Shown here in pieces: positions 13,716-22,544 of a DNA stretch of 23,958 nucleotides. Under the pieces are notes generated by a model. It did no database searches. It saw nothing but the letters and a program-made list of their open reading frames with translations, and was not told the origin of the DNA. Made by a program: the position numbers and the translations under genes. Numbering within the stretch: position 1 is the first letter of the stretch; every line of letters starts with the position of its first letter. The stretch comes from Chlamydiota bacterium. GTDB lineage: Bacteria > Chlamydiota > Chlamydiia > Chlamydiales > SM23-39. Location of the stretch: contig DAIDIM010000008.1 of the NCBI GenBank assembly GCA_027459365.1, positions 1 through 23,958 of the forward strand, in the 5' to 3' direction.

Positions 13716-14615
13716 ATGGAAATTCGATACATTGATCGGAAAACAAATACCGTAGAAGAAGAAAAAATTTATGGCCATCGAGCCCTTTCTCTTTTTTATG
13801 GAGATAGCTGGGCATCAAGGCTTTTCTCTTTTTTATTGACTCCGATCCTTTCGCGCGTCCCTTTTTTTTCACGAGTTTATGGTTATTTTCAAAAAAGTCC
13901 CTCTAGCGCAAAAAAAATAGATCCTTTCATCAACGATTACGGGATTGACAGATCAGAATTTGCAAATACTAATTTTTACTCATTTAATGATTTTTTCACC
14001 CGCACGTTAAAAAAAGAATCTAGACCCATTGTTCAAGATCCTAAAAATGCATGTCTTCCTGCAGATGGAAGATATTTAGTTTTCCCTTATTTGAGACAGG
14101 AAGATCTTTTTTATGTGAAGGGAAAGCCATTTGATTTAGTCACTTTTTTGCAAAATGGGGCCTACGCAAGGCGCTATCATGATGGATCGATGGTGATCGC
14201 ACGTCTATGCCCCACCGATTATCACCGTTTTCACTTTGTTTCTGATGGGATCCCTGGAATTGCAAAACCAATTGATGGACACTATCATTCGGTAAATCCT
14301 GTCGCATTAAGGAAAAATTTTTCGATTTTATGGACAAATAAACGGGTTATTACCGATTTTGATACAGTAGTTTTTGGGAAAATTCTATGTATCGAAATTG
14401 GTGCGATTTGTGTTGGCACCATTCATCAAACCTATACTCCTGAGAAACCCGTACAGAAGGGCGATGAAAAAGGGTACTTCTCTTTTGGCGGCTCCTGTAT
14501 TGTTCTCTTGTTTGAAAAAGGGAGTATCGTTTTCGATAAAGATCTCGTAATGAGCTCGCAGAAAGGTTTTGAGACGAAAGCAAATTTTGGCGAATCATTG
14601 GGTGTTGCTCCATGA
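13716..14615 (+). CDS. psd: Phosphatidylserine decarboxylase proenzyme
   Basis: Psd converts phosphatidylserine to phosphatidylethanolamine at the inner membrane. The 299-residue proenzyme cuts itself before a serine that becomes the pyruvoyl cofactor. The site here is GGS, Gly259-Ser260 in SFGGSCIVLLFEKG, in place of the LGST of E. coli. The triad partners appear as the PADGR segment (115-119, Asp117) and YHRFHFVSDG (169-178). The N-terminal part, with NDFFTRTLKKESRP, is typical of the group including clostridial and chlamydial enzymes. It follows mutY by three bases and overlaps the first MOMP-like gene by four (ATGA), implying co-transcription. Linking lipid and outer membrane protein supply may make sense for envelope growth, but this is inference. 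Confidence 0.94.
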   Translation: MEIRYIDRKTNTVEEEKIYGHRALSLFYGDSWASRLFSFLLTPILSRVPFFSRVYGYFQKSPSSAKKIDPFINDYGIDRSEFANTNFYSFNDFFTRTLKKESRPIVQDPKNACLPADGRYLVFPYLRQEDLFYVKGKPFDLVTFLQNGAYARRYHDGSMVIARLCPTDYHRFHFVSDGIPGIAKPIDGHYHSVNPVALRKNFSILWTNKRVITDFDTVVFGKILCIEIGAICVGTIHQTYTPEKPVQKGDEKGYFSFGGSCIVLLFEKGSIVFDKDLVMSSQKGFETKANFGESLGVAP

Positions 14616-15391
14616 GAATGATCCTATTGCTCTTCTGTTGTTGTCTTCATGCGGCTCCCGTTGGAAATCCCTCTTCCCCCCATATTTTGACCAGGGGCTT
14701 TTTGATTCCATGCAAAGCATGGGCCAATATTCGTGGCGGTTATGAGGGCGACTTTGTCCTTGATGGGAATATGGAACAGGCGGAAAAAGGTTCAGGGCTT
14801 GTCGATAAATATACGCGAAGCACCCATTCGGGTGTCGCGACATTAAACATTTTGGAACGACTCGACCTGTATGGAGTTTTTGGCTACTCTAAAGTGAATG
14901 CAAATTGGCGTTTTACCGATTTAGCAGATCGAATCCGATATGTTCAAATGACAGCTGCTCGCAATTTTCTATGGTCAATTGGAGGACAGGCTATCCTATA
15001 CAACGATCGTCAATTTGACATTGGGTTTGGCGCAAGATATGGCGCGTCTCATCATCACCTCTCTACCTTCACAATTGACGGAGATCCAATATCAATTGTT
15101 GGGGGAAAATGTGAATGGCATGGCTGGCAGTTCAACCTCGGATTTTCTTATCAAATTTGCTTATTTACTCCCTATATCGGCGCTCTATATATAAGTGATC
15201 TCACTGTGTTAAAAGGACTTGCGTCATCATTTGCAGATTTTGGAGCCCATAGCGATCATTTAAGAGTTCGTCATCCTGTAGGGATGTATCTTGGATGCAC
15301 ACTCTCAAATGGACAATATTTTATGCTCACGGTGGAATCACGCCTAATTTCTGAGGAGGCAGTATCCGTTACAGCAGACTTTCGTTTCTAA
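14612..15391 (+). CDS. MOMP-like outer membrane beta-barrel protein (first of tandem pair)
   Basis: A 259-residue protein with a clear signal peptide (MRMILLLFCCCLHAA, cut before PVGNPSSP). The mature start PVGNPSSP followed by GGYEGDFVLDGNME recalls the N-terminus of the chlamydial major outer membrane protein (PVGNPAEP... GYYGDFVFD). Alternating strands such as FDIGFGARYGAS, WQFNLGFSYQICLFTPYIGALYIS and YFMLTVESRLI, and the terminal ADFRF with C-terminal Phe, fit a beta-barrel inserted by BamA. It is shorter than typical MOMP (about 390 residues), as are many MOMP-like paralogues in environmental chlamydiae. The family call is from motif resemblance. The likely role is porin or structural surface protein. 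It overlaps psd by four bases and the next gene by one. Confidence 0.8.
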   Translation: MRMILLLFCCCLHAAPVGNPSSPHILTRGFLIPCKAWANIRGGYEGDFVLDGNMEQAEKGSGLVDKYTRSTHSGVATLNILERLDLYGVFGYSKVNANWRFTDLADRIRYVQMTAARNFLWSIGGQAILYNDRQFDIGFGARYGASHHHLSTFTIDGDPISIVGGKCEWHGWQFNLGFSYQICLFTPYIGALYISDLTVLKGLASSFADFGAHSDHLRVRHPVGMYLGCTLSNGQYFMLTVESRLISEEAVSVTADFRF

Positions 15392-16038
15392 TGATCACAT
15401 TTCTCCATGCAGCGCCGATCATCAATCCATCTCTCCCTGCGCTGATTGAAGAAGGGTTTGCAATTCGAGATACGCAGATGACAAACCCTCAGTGTGGCTT
15501 TATTGGCGATTGCCTTTTTGAAAAAAAAATGCATAAAAGAGGGCATAAGGTGCGCATTACAGGCGTTTCAGAGTCAGGGACTCTTGTCTTTAGTATCGCT
15601 GAACGATTCAATATTCAAGCAGAAATTGGATCTGCCCAGTATTCATGGAAATTGGATCATCGACACCTTAAAATTAAGGGAGGAATCCTGTGGTCAGTAG
15701 ATGCAAAGCTCATCATCTTTAACGTTCGAGATTTCAATTTTGCCCTCGATGCTAAACTTGGTGGTTTTGATACCGACGGCTCTCACTTGCGCTATTGGCA
15801 AGTCTCTCCCGCCTTTAGCTATAGGGTTGGGATTTTTACCCCATATGCCGGTTGTGCAATCAATCGGACGACAGGAAAACTTTTGGGGATAGAGAAGACC
15901 CTCTGGATTCATGAAGATCAACATCTTGGCCCTTTTGTGGGGTTGAGTTATTCTCGCGGAAATTGGTTCTTAGCTAATTTTGAATGGAGAGACCTTTTCG
16001 AAGAAGGTGCATCTATTTTATTCCAAGTCCGTTTTTAA
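15391..16038 (+). CDS. MOMP-like outer membrane protein (second of tandem pair)
   Basis: A 215-residue paralogue of the preceding protein: FLHAAPIINPSLPALIEEGF aligns with CLHAAPVGNPSSPHILTRGF, SYRVGIFTPYAGCAI with SYQICLFTPYIGALY, and both end in a Phe-terminated strand (FQVRF). The ATG at 15391 overlaps the previous stop (TAATG) but leaves only eight residues before the HAA/P cleavage site, too few for a normal signal peptide. The frame is open upstream to 15355 and reads a basic-hydrophobic stretch that would complete one, directly after GAGGAGG (15353-15359), but it holds no ATG, GTG or TTG. Either an unusual start is used, or this copy depends on a minimal signal or is losing export. Confidence 0.75.
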   Translation: MITFLHAAPIINPSLPALIEEGFAIRDTQMTNPQCGFIGDCLFEKKMHKRGHKVRITGVSESGTLVFSIAERFNIQAEIGSAQYSWKLDHRHLKIKGGILWSVDAKLIIFNVRDFNFALDAKLGGFDTDGSHLRYWQVSPAFSYRVGIFTPYAGCAINRTTGKLLGIEKTLWIHEDQHLGPFVGLSYSRGNWFLANFEWRDLFEEGASILFQVRF

Positions 16039-16082
16039 CACTCCGGTTTTTATCTTTGCCAATAAAATCTCTTACTCGTACA

Positions 16083-17381
16083 ATGATCCCTCTTATGATA
16101 CGTTTTTGTTTTATTTTTTGTTTATCAGTGCTTGCGCTGCCGATATTTGCTCAATCACCGGATGGGATTTCCCGAAGAAGAGATCCTGACGCAAAAGATA
16201 TGGATGCCTTACGACGATGGTTACAAGACAAACGACTTGTGACGATGCGAGAAATTGGGGGGGATCTCTCTTTGAGTGGCGAAGTGCGTACTGAATTTCA
16301 AGCGACAAGCGAACAGAGAAATGGGGATCAAGTTCGCGGCGGCGGCGGTCCGAGACCCATGTTTGCATGGGATGTTGAGTTTAATCTGATGTTCGATTAC
16401 AGAGCCGATCGTACATGGGCAACTGTCAAAATTGAATATGACAATGATATGGGCATACGCTCAGGCACATTCAACAAAATACGGTTAGAAAAAGCCTATA
16501 TCGGTGCCCGACTTATTTCCGGCGATACATTTAATATGGACGCTGAAATTGGACGTAGGTACTTAAGTAATGTCTTTGAATCTAAAATTGAGTTTGGATC
16601 TGTGTTTGATGGAGCTCTTCTCCGTTTGAGTAGAGTTTCTCCATCAGTTGGTGATTTTATTACTCAATTCGGCGCCTTTGTGATCAATGACCGAACCAAT
16701 CACTATGGATTTATTGCTGAAATAGGTGCCTTGCGCATCGCAAACGTTGGGTTGAATTTAAAATATACAATCATTGATTGGGATCGACCTGGCGGAGAGA
16801 CAGAAAAAGGGAATACGGCTATAGAAACACAGCTCACAAATTTGAGATTTCGTTTTTTAGTTTCCCAATTTTTGGCCTCTTATCAATTTTTCCCATATTG
16901 GACCGGGAAGAAACTGGTCAAATTTTATGGTGCTGTGCTTACAAATCACTTGGCTTTATCGAATCCATTAGCCACGGTTAACGTTTATAATCAACCATTT
17001 GGTAAACAAAACTGGGGATGGTATGTAGGAGTCTCGATTGGCACGGTGAAAAAGAAATTTGATTGGGCATTTGATGCCAATTTCCAATGGGTACAAGCGC
17101 AAGCAATCCCTGGGTTTGATTCTTGCGGAATAGGAAGGGGAAATGCAGAGGGGGTGGGACTTTATACTCGAAGAAATGATGGATCGGGTGGACCAATAAC
17201 CTCTAGAAGAGATGCAGTTGGGAATGGGAATTTTTACGGATTTTCATTGGATGGACTGTATGCATTTACAGACAACATGACGATCAATCCCGATTTTCAA
17301 TGTTCATGGACTTTAGATCATGACATTGGACCAAACCTGATCTACAAGCAAGTTGAGTTGGAGTTCATTTACGCCTTCTAA
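16083..17381 (+). CDS. Outer membrane beta-barrel (porin-like) protein
   Basis: About 432 residues with a signal peptide (MIPLMIRFCFIFCLSVLALPIFAQS, cut near AQS). An Arg/Asp-rich periplasmic segment (SRRRDPDAKDMDALRRWLQDKR) precedes a barrel-like region of alternating strands (LSLSGEVRTEFQATSE, FNLMFDYRADRTWATVKIEYDND, RLEKAYIGARLI, VELEFIYAF). The terminal Phe fits BAM recognition. The middle resembles bacterial putative porins and alginate-export-type barrels, but I cannot name a family. ATG at 16095 is an alternative start; the frame is open back to 15984, but that would overlap the previous gene and place residues before the signal peptide. The 3' end overlaps the NlpC/P60 frame by 29 bases if the TTG start of that gene is used. 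Confidence 0.8.
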   Translation: MIPLMIRFCFIFCLSVLALPIFAQSPDGISRRRDPDAKDMDALRRWLQDKRLVTMREIGGDLSLSGEVRTEFQATSEQRNGDQVRGGGGPRPMFAWDVEFNLMFDYRADRTWATVKIEYDNDMGIRSGTFNKIRLEKAYIGARLISGDTFNMDAEIGRRYLSNVFESKIEFGSVFDGALLRLSRVSPSVGDFITQFGAFVINDRTNHYGFIAEIGALRIANVGLNLKYTIIDWDRPGGETEKGNTAIETQLTNLRFRFLVSQFLASYQFFPYWTGKKLVKFYGAVLTNHLALSNPLATVNVYNQPFGKQNWGWYVGVSIGTVKKKFDWAFDANFQWVQAQAIPGFDSCGIGRGNAEGVGLYTRRNDGSGGPITSRRDAVGNGNFYGFSLDGLYAFTDNMTINPDFQCSWTLDHDIGPNLIYKQVELEFIYAF

Positions 17382-18153
17382 AAAAGTCTCTATAACGCCT
17401 GTTGTGAACATGAGAAAAGCAATAGACGATACAGAAATCGTTTCTCAGCTTCTTTTTGGAGAGAGTGTCGTATGTATCCAAGAATTTAAATCACATTCAC
17501 TCATCCAAACAGCTGACGGTTATGAAGGTTGGATTTACTCCAAGTGTCTTGTCCCTAATCAATATCTGGCAACGATGGTGACATCGAGAAACAGTGTCCC
17601 TATCTACAAGCAAAAGTCGATTCTCCCAGGACCTCTCTTTTATCTCCCCTTTGGGGTAGGTGTGAAAGTGATCGATTCCGATTCTGATTGGTCTACAGTG
17701 GAACTTCCCAATCAAGAAATTGTCTATCTTCATTCTGGGAATCTCAGCTTAAAACCCACATTAGATAAGCATGCGATTCGTACCTTTGGCACTCAATTTT
17801 TAGGAATCCCTTACGTTTGGGGAGGACGCTCTAGTTTTGGATTTGATTGTTCGGGACTTGCTCAAATGCTTTATCAACACATGGGCATTGCACTTCCTCG
17901 AGATTCTTGGCAACAAGCGCAAGACACTCGATTTCAAGACGTTACAATTCCAGAAATCGGCGATCTCATTTTTTGGGGAAAATCCCGCAATCAGATTTCA
18001 CACGTGGGAGTATTTTTAGGTGAAGATCAATTCATTCACTCATCGATAAAAGAACAAAAACCATGGGTACGAATCAGTAATCTTTCCGATCCTGCTTGGA
18101 ATTGCGGAGCGAATGCCGTTTATCCCTATCGGGTTTACCGTACATTGAGTTAA
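17353..18153 (+). CDS. SH3b-NlpC/P60 cell wall endopeptidase
   Basis: A 266-residue protein with two SH3b-like domains (about 10-70 and 75-135), then an NlpC/P60 cysteine peptidase domain. The catalytic residues are Cys166 in FDCSG, His217 in ISHVGV, and a third polar residue, His229, in FIHSS. YVWGGRSSFGFDCSG and GDLIFWG are diagnostic. Such enzymes cut the gamma-D-Glu-(m)DAP bond of peptidoglycan stem peptides, and chlamydial homologues act on division-septum peptidoglycan. There is no signal peptide. The SH3b fold begins at VSITPVVNMRKA, so the ATG at 17410 would cut into it. TTG at 17353 is the best start although it overlaps the previous gene. The last codon TAA shares the bases TTAA with the stop of the convergent transporter gene. 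Confidence 0.88.
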   Translation: MSWSSFTPSKKVSITPVVNMRKAIDDTEIVSQLLFGESVVCIQEFKSHSLIQTADGYEGWIYSKCLVPNQYLATMVTSRNSVPIYKQKSILPGPLFYLPFGVGVKVIDSDSDWSTVELPNQEIVYLHSGNLSLKPTLDKHAIRTFGTQFLGIPYVWGGRSSFGFDCSGLAQMLYQHMGIALPRDSWQQAQDTRFQDVTIPEIGDLIFWGKSRNQISHVGVFLGEDQFIHSSIKEQKPWVRISNLSDPAWNCGANAVYPYRVYRTLS

Positions 18154-19817
18154 AATTTCATGTTGATCTGTTTTTGATGATACTTGATACCGAGAAATCT
18201 TTTGGTATGAGAGCTTTTTTGTAGCCTTGCGACAGCCACATTTACTTGGAGTTCTTCAAGCGCTTCTGCATAGCCTTCTATAACTGCGGGATCGCCTTCG
18301 CGATGGAAAAAAAGGCAAACGGGGTTTCCCCCTTTTTCACACTTCAGAATTTCTGCAGAGAGCCTATTTTTATCTACTTCATGGGGAAGCATGCGGATTG
18401 TGTCAAATAAGCCATTGAACCAAGGGAAATGGGGAAAGCTTGCGCCTGGCGCGAGTATTTTTAAGCGGGGAAGGAATGTAAACAGGAGAATGGCGTCAAG
18501 CCACGAGTTACTCCGCAAAACGAGCACTCCGTTTGGTACGGATGAGAAAAGATGGGCTTTTCTAAATTTTTTTAGAATGCGGTTTGCAAAAAAGGGAAAG
18601 AATGAGGAGGACAATCGCCCAATCATCACAAGATTCACGACTAAACAGAGTATTCCTAAAATTCCAAAGCCACTTGCGGCACTTAGGCCAAATTCTTGAC
18701 CAACAATGTAAAGATAGACTGCAGCCAACAGAACGCCAACAAAACTTAAAAAATTGGAAGCAGCAATGATTTGGCCGCGCTTTTCATTGGGACTATAGAC
18801 TTGCAAAAAGGAGTCACATGGAACTACGTAAAATCCTCCTGCAATTCCCAGGAGAAGGAGCAAAATGACTACTGCAACTAAAGAGGTTGAGAATAAGAAA
18901 AGTAAAAGGAATAAAATTCCTAAAAAAAAGCCGGCAATACAGGTAATTCCTGGCTCTACAGTGTCTTTTGAAACCCTTCCAGACAACATTGAACCAATGG
19001 CAATTCCAATAGCAGCGGCTGGAAAAAGAAATCCCCCTCCTACCTCACTTAGGTTCAATGATTCCATTGCAAAAGGGATCATATTGAGCTGAGTAAATGC
19101 GGCAACGAAAAGGAAAAATGAAGAGCCCAAAATACAGGGAAGAGTATGGGGAATTTTCCAACAAATTTTTAATGTTTGATAAATCTCATAAAAGAAAAAA
19201 GGGTTAATTTTTTTCCTTGATTTCCCTGCATGTGTTCGTTGAATGCCAAAGGAAATAATAAGACCTGAGGCTGCGACAAGAGTGCAAAAGAAAGCAATCA
19301 ATAGAAAGTTTTTATTTGTAATGAGTGTCAGGAGTGAAATGAGGAATGTGCCAATGATCATGGCAAGATATGTCATCGAAGAAAGCGACCCATTTGCCCG
19401 TGATACCATTTTTTGTTCGACGATTTCCGGGATGATTCCATATTTGGATGGTCCAAAAATTGCGCTATGCGTTGCGAGCAAAAAAAGGGCAGTATAAAGT
19501 CCCACTTCCCAGACGGCATATACCGCGATACAGGCAAAAAGCATGATGCTGACTTCGAGGATTTTGCAGAAAACGATGATATTTCTTTTGCTTAAACGAT
19601 CTGCTAAAACACCGGCAGCCGATGAAAACAGGAGGAAGGGAATCACGAAAATAGCCCCGGCAAGTGATAGGATAATATTTGCAGATGCTTGGCCCTTAAC
19701 CGCGATAAGGAGATAGATAACGAGGAATTTGAAGAGATTATCGTTTAGCGCGCCTAAAAATTGAGCGGCGTTCAATAAATAAAAAGAACGAAAATTTGTT
19801 TTCAATAACCAACGCAT
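18150..19817 (-). CDS. LplT-like lysophospholipid transporter with a degenerate acyltransferase tail
   Basis: About 555 residues from the preferred ATG at 19817; the frame is open to 19910, but that would overlap the recC start. Residues 1-400 form a 12-span major facilitator with the LplT/Aas signature FYLLNAAQFLGALNDNLFK, the loop LADRLSKRN and the GPSKYGIIPEI segment. LplT flips lysophospholipids inward for reacylation. Residues about 430-535 resemble a PlsC-type acyltransferase: VLVLRSNSWLDAILL matches the NHxSWLD motif I, but the catalytic His is replaced (RSNSWLD) while Asp441 remains, and FFHREGD (503-509) stands for the FPEGT motif. The domain is therefore probably inactive. In many bacteria transporter, acyltransferase and acyl-ACP synthetase are fused; here the synthetase is missing. 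This comparison is from family knowledge. Confidence 0.85.
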   Translation of the reverse strand: MRWLLKTNFRSFYLLNAAQFLGALNDNLFKFLVIYLLIAVKGQASANIILSLAGAIFVIPFLLFSSAAGVLADRLSKRNIIVFCKILEVSIMLFACIAVYAVWEVGLYTALFLLATHSAIFGPSKYGIIPEIVEQKMVSRANGSLSSMTYLAMIIGTFLISLLTLITNKNFLLIAFFCTLVAASGLIISFGIQRTHAGKSRKKINPFFFYEIYQTLKICWKIPHTLPCILGSSFFLFVAAFTQLNMIPFAMESLNLSEVGGGFLFPAAAIGIAIGSMLSGRVSKDTVEPGITCIAGFFLGILFLLLFLFSTSLVAVVILLLLLGIAGGFYVVPCDSFLQVYSPNEKRGQIIAASNFLSFVGVLLAAVYLYIVGQEFGLSAASGFGILGILCLVVNLVMIGRLSSSFFPFFANRILKKFRKAHLFSSVPNGVLVLRSNSWLDAILLFTFLPRLKILAPGASFPHFPWFNGLFDTIRMLPHEVDKNRLSAEILKCEKGGNPVCLFFHREGDPAVIEGYAEALEELQVNVAVARLQKSSHTKRFLGIKYHQKQINMKF

Positions 19818-19865
19818 TTTACGTTTATCATACCATGCCAAGTCCACTTTTAGGAAGTGAGAAAA

Positions 19866-19893
19866 TTGATCAATAACCCAAACCGTATATAAT
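19866..19893 (+). promoter_or_regulatory. Possible recC promoter
   Basis: TTGATC (19866-19871), 16-base spacer, TATAAT (19888-19893). The -10 element is consensus, but it ends eight bases before the recC ATG, so transcription would begin at or next to the start codon. Confidence 0.35.
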
Positions 19894-19901
19894 GGAAATG
19901 C

Positions 19902-22544
19902 ATGCATCATTCAAGCGTTGCAATCGTCAGTCAAAATTTTGGTCTTCTTGCTCAATGTTTAGCTGCGGCTTTGCAAGAACATAGCGGTACTTTAAAAAAA
20001 CAATGGATTTTTGTCCCAAATGGGGCTTTCAAGCAATGGTTACTTGTTCAATTGGCCAATTTTAGCCCTTCTGGATGTGTGGCAGGGGTAAAAATTTGTA
20101 CAATTGATGAATGGCTCTATTCTCAGTTTCCAGAGATGCCTACAAAACTTGAGATGCGTTGTTTGATCTATCAGAAATTGTCGTCAGAGCAGAACCAACT
20201 CGAATTGACTCTCCAATTGACAGATCTCCTTTTTTCTTATGGTAAATATGGGATTCCGGAAGTTGATGATTGGCAAATAGCCCTTTTTCATTCTCTATTT
20301 TCATCAGATTTCCAATTACCAGTGCAGTTTTTGCAAGGGAAGCCTTTTTTTACAAGTGATCCATGCCATTTTTTTGGCTTTAATACTTTACCCACTATTT
20401 TTTGGTCCTACTTGAATCAATCTGGGGGCTATTTTTATCTTTTTTCACCTTGTATCCATTTTTGGGAGGATGTGCGCTCTGAAAAAGAGGCGTTTCGTAA
20501 CACTGAATTTTCAAATGCGCCTCGGATCCTTGCAAATCTTGGAAAGCTAGGAAGAGAGAAAGGATTGGATGTGGAGACTGAAGTTGCCTACGCACCTACC
20601 CACACAAAGACCATGTTAGGCGCATTACAAAACGAAATTGTCAATTTTGAAAAATTTGAGGGAGAGAAAAAAACTGATCACTCCATTCAAGTGTTTTTGA
20701 CAGGAGCTTCGAGGTTTTGTGAGGTGGAGATCCTTTGTAAAGAGATCTTGAATCTAGCAAATGAAAAAGGGCTTTTATTTTCTGAAATTGTCGTTCTTGC
20801 GCCTGATATTCAACAATACATACCGATCATCGAGTGTCTATTTTCTAAAGCATTAATTCCTTACCGCTTTTCTCAGAAAGGGGTTCAAAATTCGTTTTAT
20901 CGAGGGATTATCCATTTGATCGATTTGATGAAAGGTCCTTGGAATGAAAAGAAAATAAAGAAGCTTGTCAATGAACCAAGTTTTTTAAAAAAAATGCGTT
21001 TAGCAGAAAAAGAGGTAATCCATTGGAATCGGTGGATAGAAGAGATCTTTCAATATTCATCGGATTGGGAAAAAGGGTTTGCTGAATTGCTCAAAAAAGC
21101 AACGACACTCGAGGCAGGACCTGTTCGCGAAATGATTCCAATCACCTCTTTTGAGACACTAGAAAAGCTTTTAGAAATGTTCCAATCATTGCAAGCCGAT
21201 CTCTGTTATAAGAATCAATCGCTTGAGAAATGGGCAGCTCAAATGGAAGCGCTTGCAGAAAAATATTTATTGCAAGAGGAAGAGGGGGCGGCTTTTGATC
21301 GTGCGATCAGAAATTTAAAAAAAGCTCGAATAGATTCTTCTGAATGCCCTTTTGATTTGATCGAAGATCTGTTTACGCAAAGTTTATATTCCTCTTGCAA
21401 TGGGAATTCTCTCCATGCAGTTTCCTGTGGGTCGATTGTGGAGGGGGCAGTCATACCGGCGCGCGCTTGCTTTCTTCTCGGAATGGATGAAGAGAGCTTT
21501 CCTCGGAAAAGAGTTGCCACATCACTCGATCTTTTAAAAAAAGCACCTGATATAGCCGATATCGATCGGTATTTATTTCTTCAGATTCTTCTGAATACAA
21601 AAGAATATCTGATGATCAGTTACGGCCACATTTCGCCGCATGATGGAAAACCTGTGGGCCCTTCCATAATTGTCCAAGAATTATTAGATGTTTGGCCTAT
21701 TCCGATAAAAAAAATCGCTCCACAAAGTTTTCCACAACAAAAAGTAACTAAATTCTCTTTTACTTGTCCTGAAGAAAAGCCTTCAAAAGAGGGACAACTC
21801 TCATTATATGAGCTCACTTTTTTTGCTCGCAATCCATGGAAATACTATTTGCAAAAAGTGGAAAATATTGTTTTAGAAAACCGAAAAGAGCGCTCTTTCC
21901 ACGCTCATAAATCGATTGTTTCCCGCTCCTCCTTAGAATGGCCTCTACCGCAAGTCTTGTCTGCGAGAAAAGGGCGTTATCCAGGAATTTTTCAAGAGGC
22001 CTTTTCTATTGCGTGCCAAGAAAGGGCAGCTCAGATGCAAAAGCAATTAGACGATTGGGGAAAAAAGAGAACCTCTCTCACTTTTTACCAAACAGCAAAT
22101 GGATCGGAATTGCCTCCCATTCAAGTCTCTTCCCTCGAGATTGTTGGAGAAATTCCTCATTGCATGGAGGATGGTGCTTTGCATTTTGGCGGTGATCAGC
22201 TATCTTCTCTATTAAAAGTATGGCCAGAAGTGCTCGCTGTATGCATTGCCTTGCAAACGCCGAAGATCTATTTCTTAAAGACAGGGAAAATAAAAACCAT
22301 TTCTAATGCACAAGAGGCGCTTGAAAAGTTTGTCTCTTATTTTTTGAGGTGTCAAAATACCTTATCGCCTCTGATCCCCGATTGGGCAGAGAGCATTTTG
22401 CGCGATAAAGAATTTTCACCCGAATTTGATTTTGATGATGAGGTGAATCAATGGATCTATTCTCGTCTTGAAATCCCAAATCACTTTTTGGAAGAGTGGA
22501 AATGGCTTAAAAATATATTTTCCGAATTAATAGAAATAACATGA
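19902..22544 (+). CDS. recC: Exodeoxyribonuclease V gamma subunit RecC
   Basis: RecC joins RecB and RecD in the helicase-nuclease that processes double-strand ends for RecA; RecC has an inactive helicase fold that scans for the regulatory Chi site. The N-terminus (VAIVSQNFGLLAQCLAAAL...WIFVPNGAFKQWLLVQLANF) is the typical RecC start, in which a helicase-like fold with no Walker A opens the protein. Further matches are LFSEIVVLAPDIQQYIPIIECLF, IPYRFSQKGVQNSF and the conserved FLLGMDEESFPRK followed by LLKKAPD...DRYLFLQILLNTKEYLMISY. At 880 residues it is clearly shorter than E. coli RecC (about 1120), with the loss mostly in the C-terminal part. It overlaps recB by four bases (ATGA) and is divergent from the LplT-like gene. 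Confidence 0.9.
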   Translation: MHHSSVAIVSQNFGLLAQCLAAALQEHSGTLKKQWIFVPNGAFKQWLLVQLANFSPSGCVAGVKICTIDEWLYSQFPEMPTKLEMRCLIYQKLSSEQNQLELTLQLTDLLFSYGKYGIPEVDDWQIALFHSLFSSDFQLPVQFLQGKPFFTSDPCHFFGFNTLPTIFWSYLNQSGGYFYLFSPCIHFWEDVRSEKEAFRNTEFSNAPRILANLGKLGREKGLDVETEVAYAPTHTKTMLGALQNEIVNFEKFEGEKKTDHSIQVFLTGASRFCEVEILCKEILNLANEKGLLFSEIVVLAPDIQQYIPIIECLFSKALIPYRFSQKGVQNSFYRGIIHLIDLMKGPWNEKKIKKLVNEPSFLKKMRLAEKEVIHWNRWIEEIFQYSSDWEKGFAELLKKATTLEAGPVREMIPITSFETLEKLLEMFQSLQADLCYKNQSLEKWAAQMEALAEKYLLQEEEGAAFDRAIRNLKKARIDSSECPFDLIEDLFTQSLYSSCNGNSLHAVSCGSIVEGAVIPARACFLLGMDEESFPRKRVATSLDLLKKAPDIADIDRYLFLQILLNTKEYLMISYGHISPHDGKPVGPSIIVQELLDVWPIPIKKIAPQSFPQQKVTKFSFTCPEEKPSKEGQLSLYELTFFARNPWKYYLQKVENIVLENRKERSFHAHKSIVSRSSLEWPLPQVLSARKGRYPGIFQEAFSIACQERAAQMQKQLDDWGKKRTSLTFYQTANGSELPPIQVSSLEIVGEIPHCMEDGALHFGGDQLSSLLKVWPEVLAVCIALQTPKIYFLKTGKIKTISNAQEALEKFVSYFLRCQNTLSPLIPDWAESILRDKEFSPEFDFDDEVNQWIYSRLEIPNHFLEEWKWLKNIFSELIEIT

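Noticed and set aside
18391..19595. Several plus-strand frames over the transporter gene
   Set aside because: They are shadows of the LplT-like coding sequence, which has family signature motifs on the minus strand.
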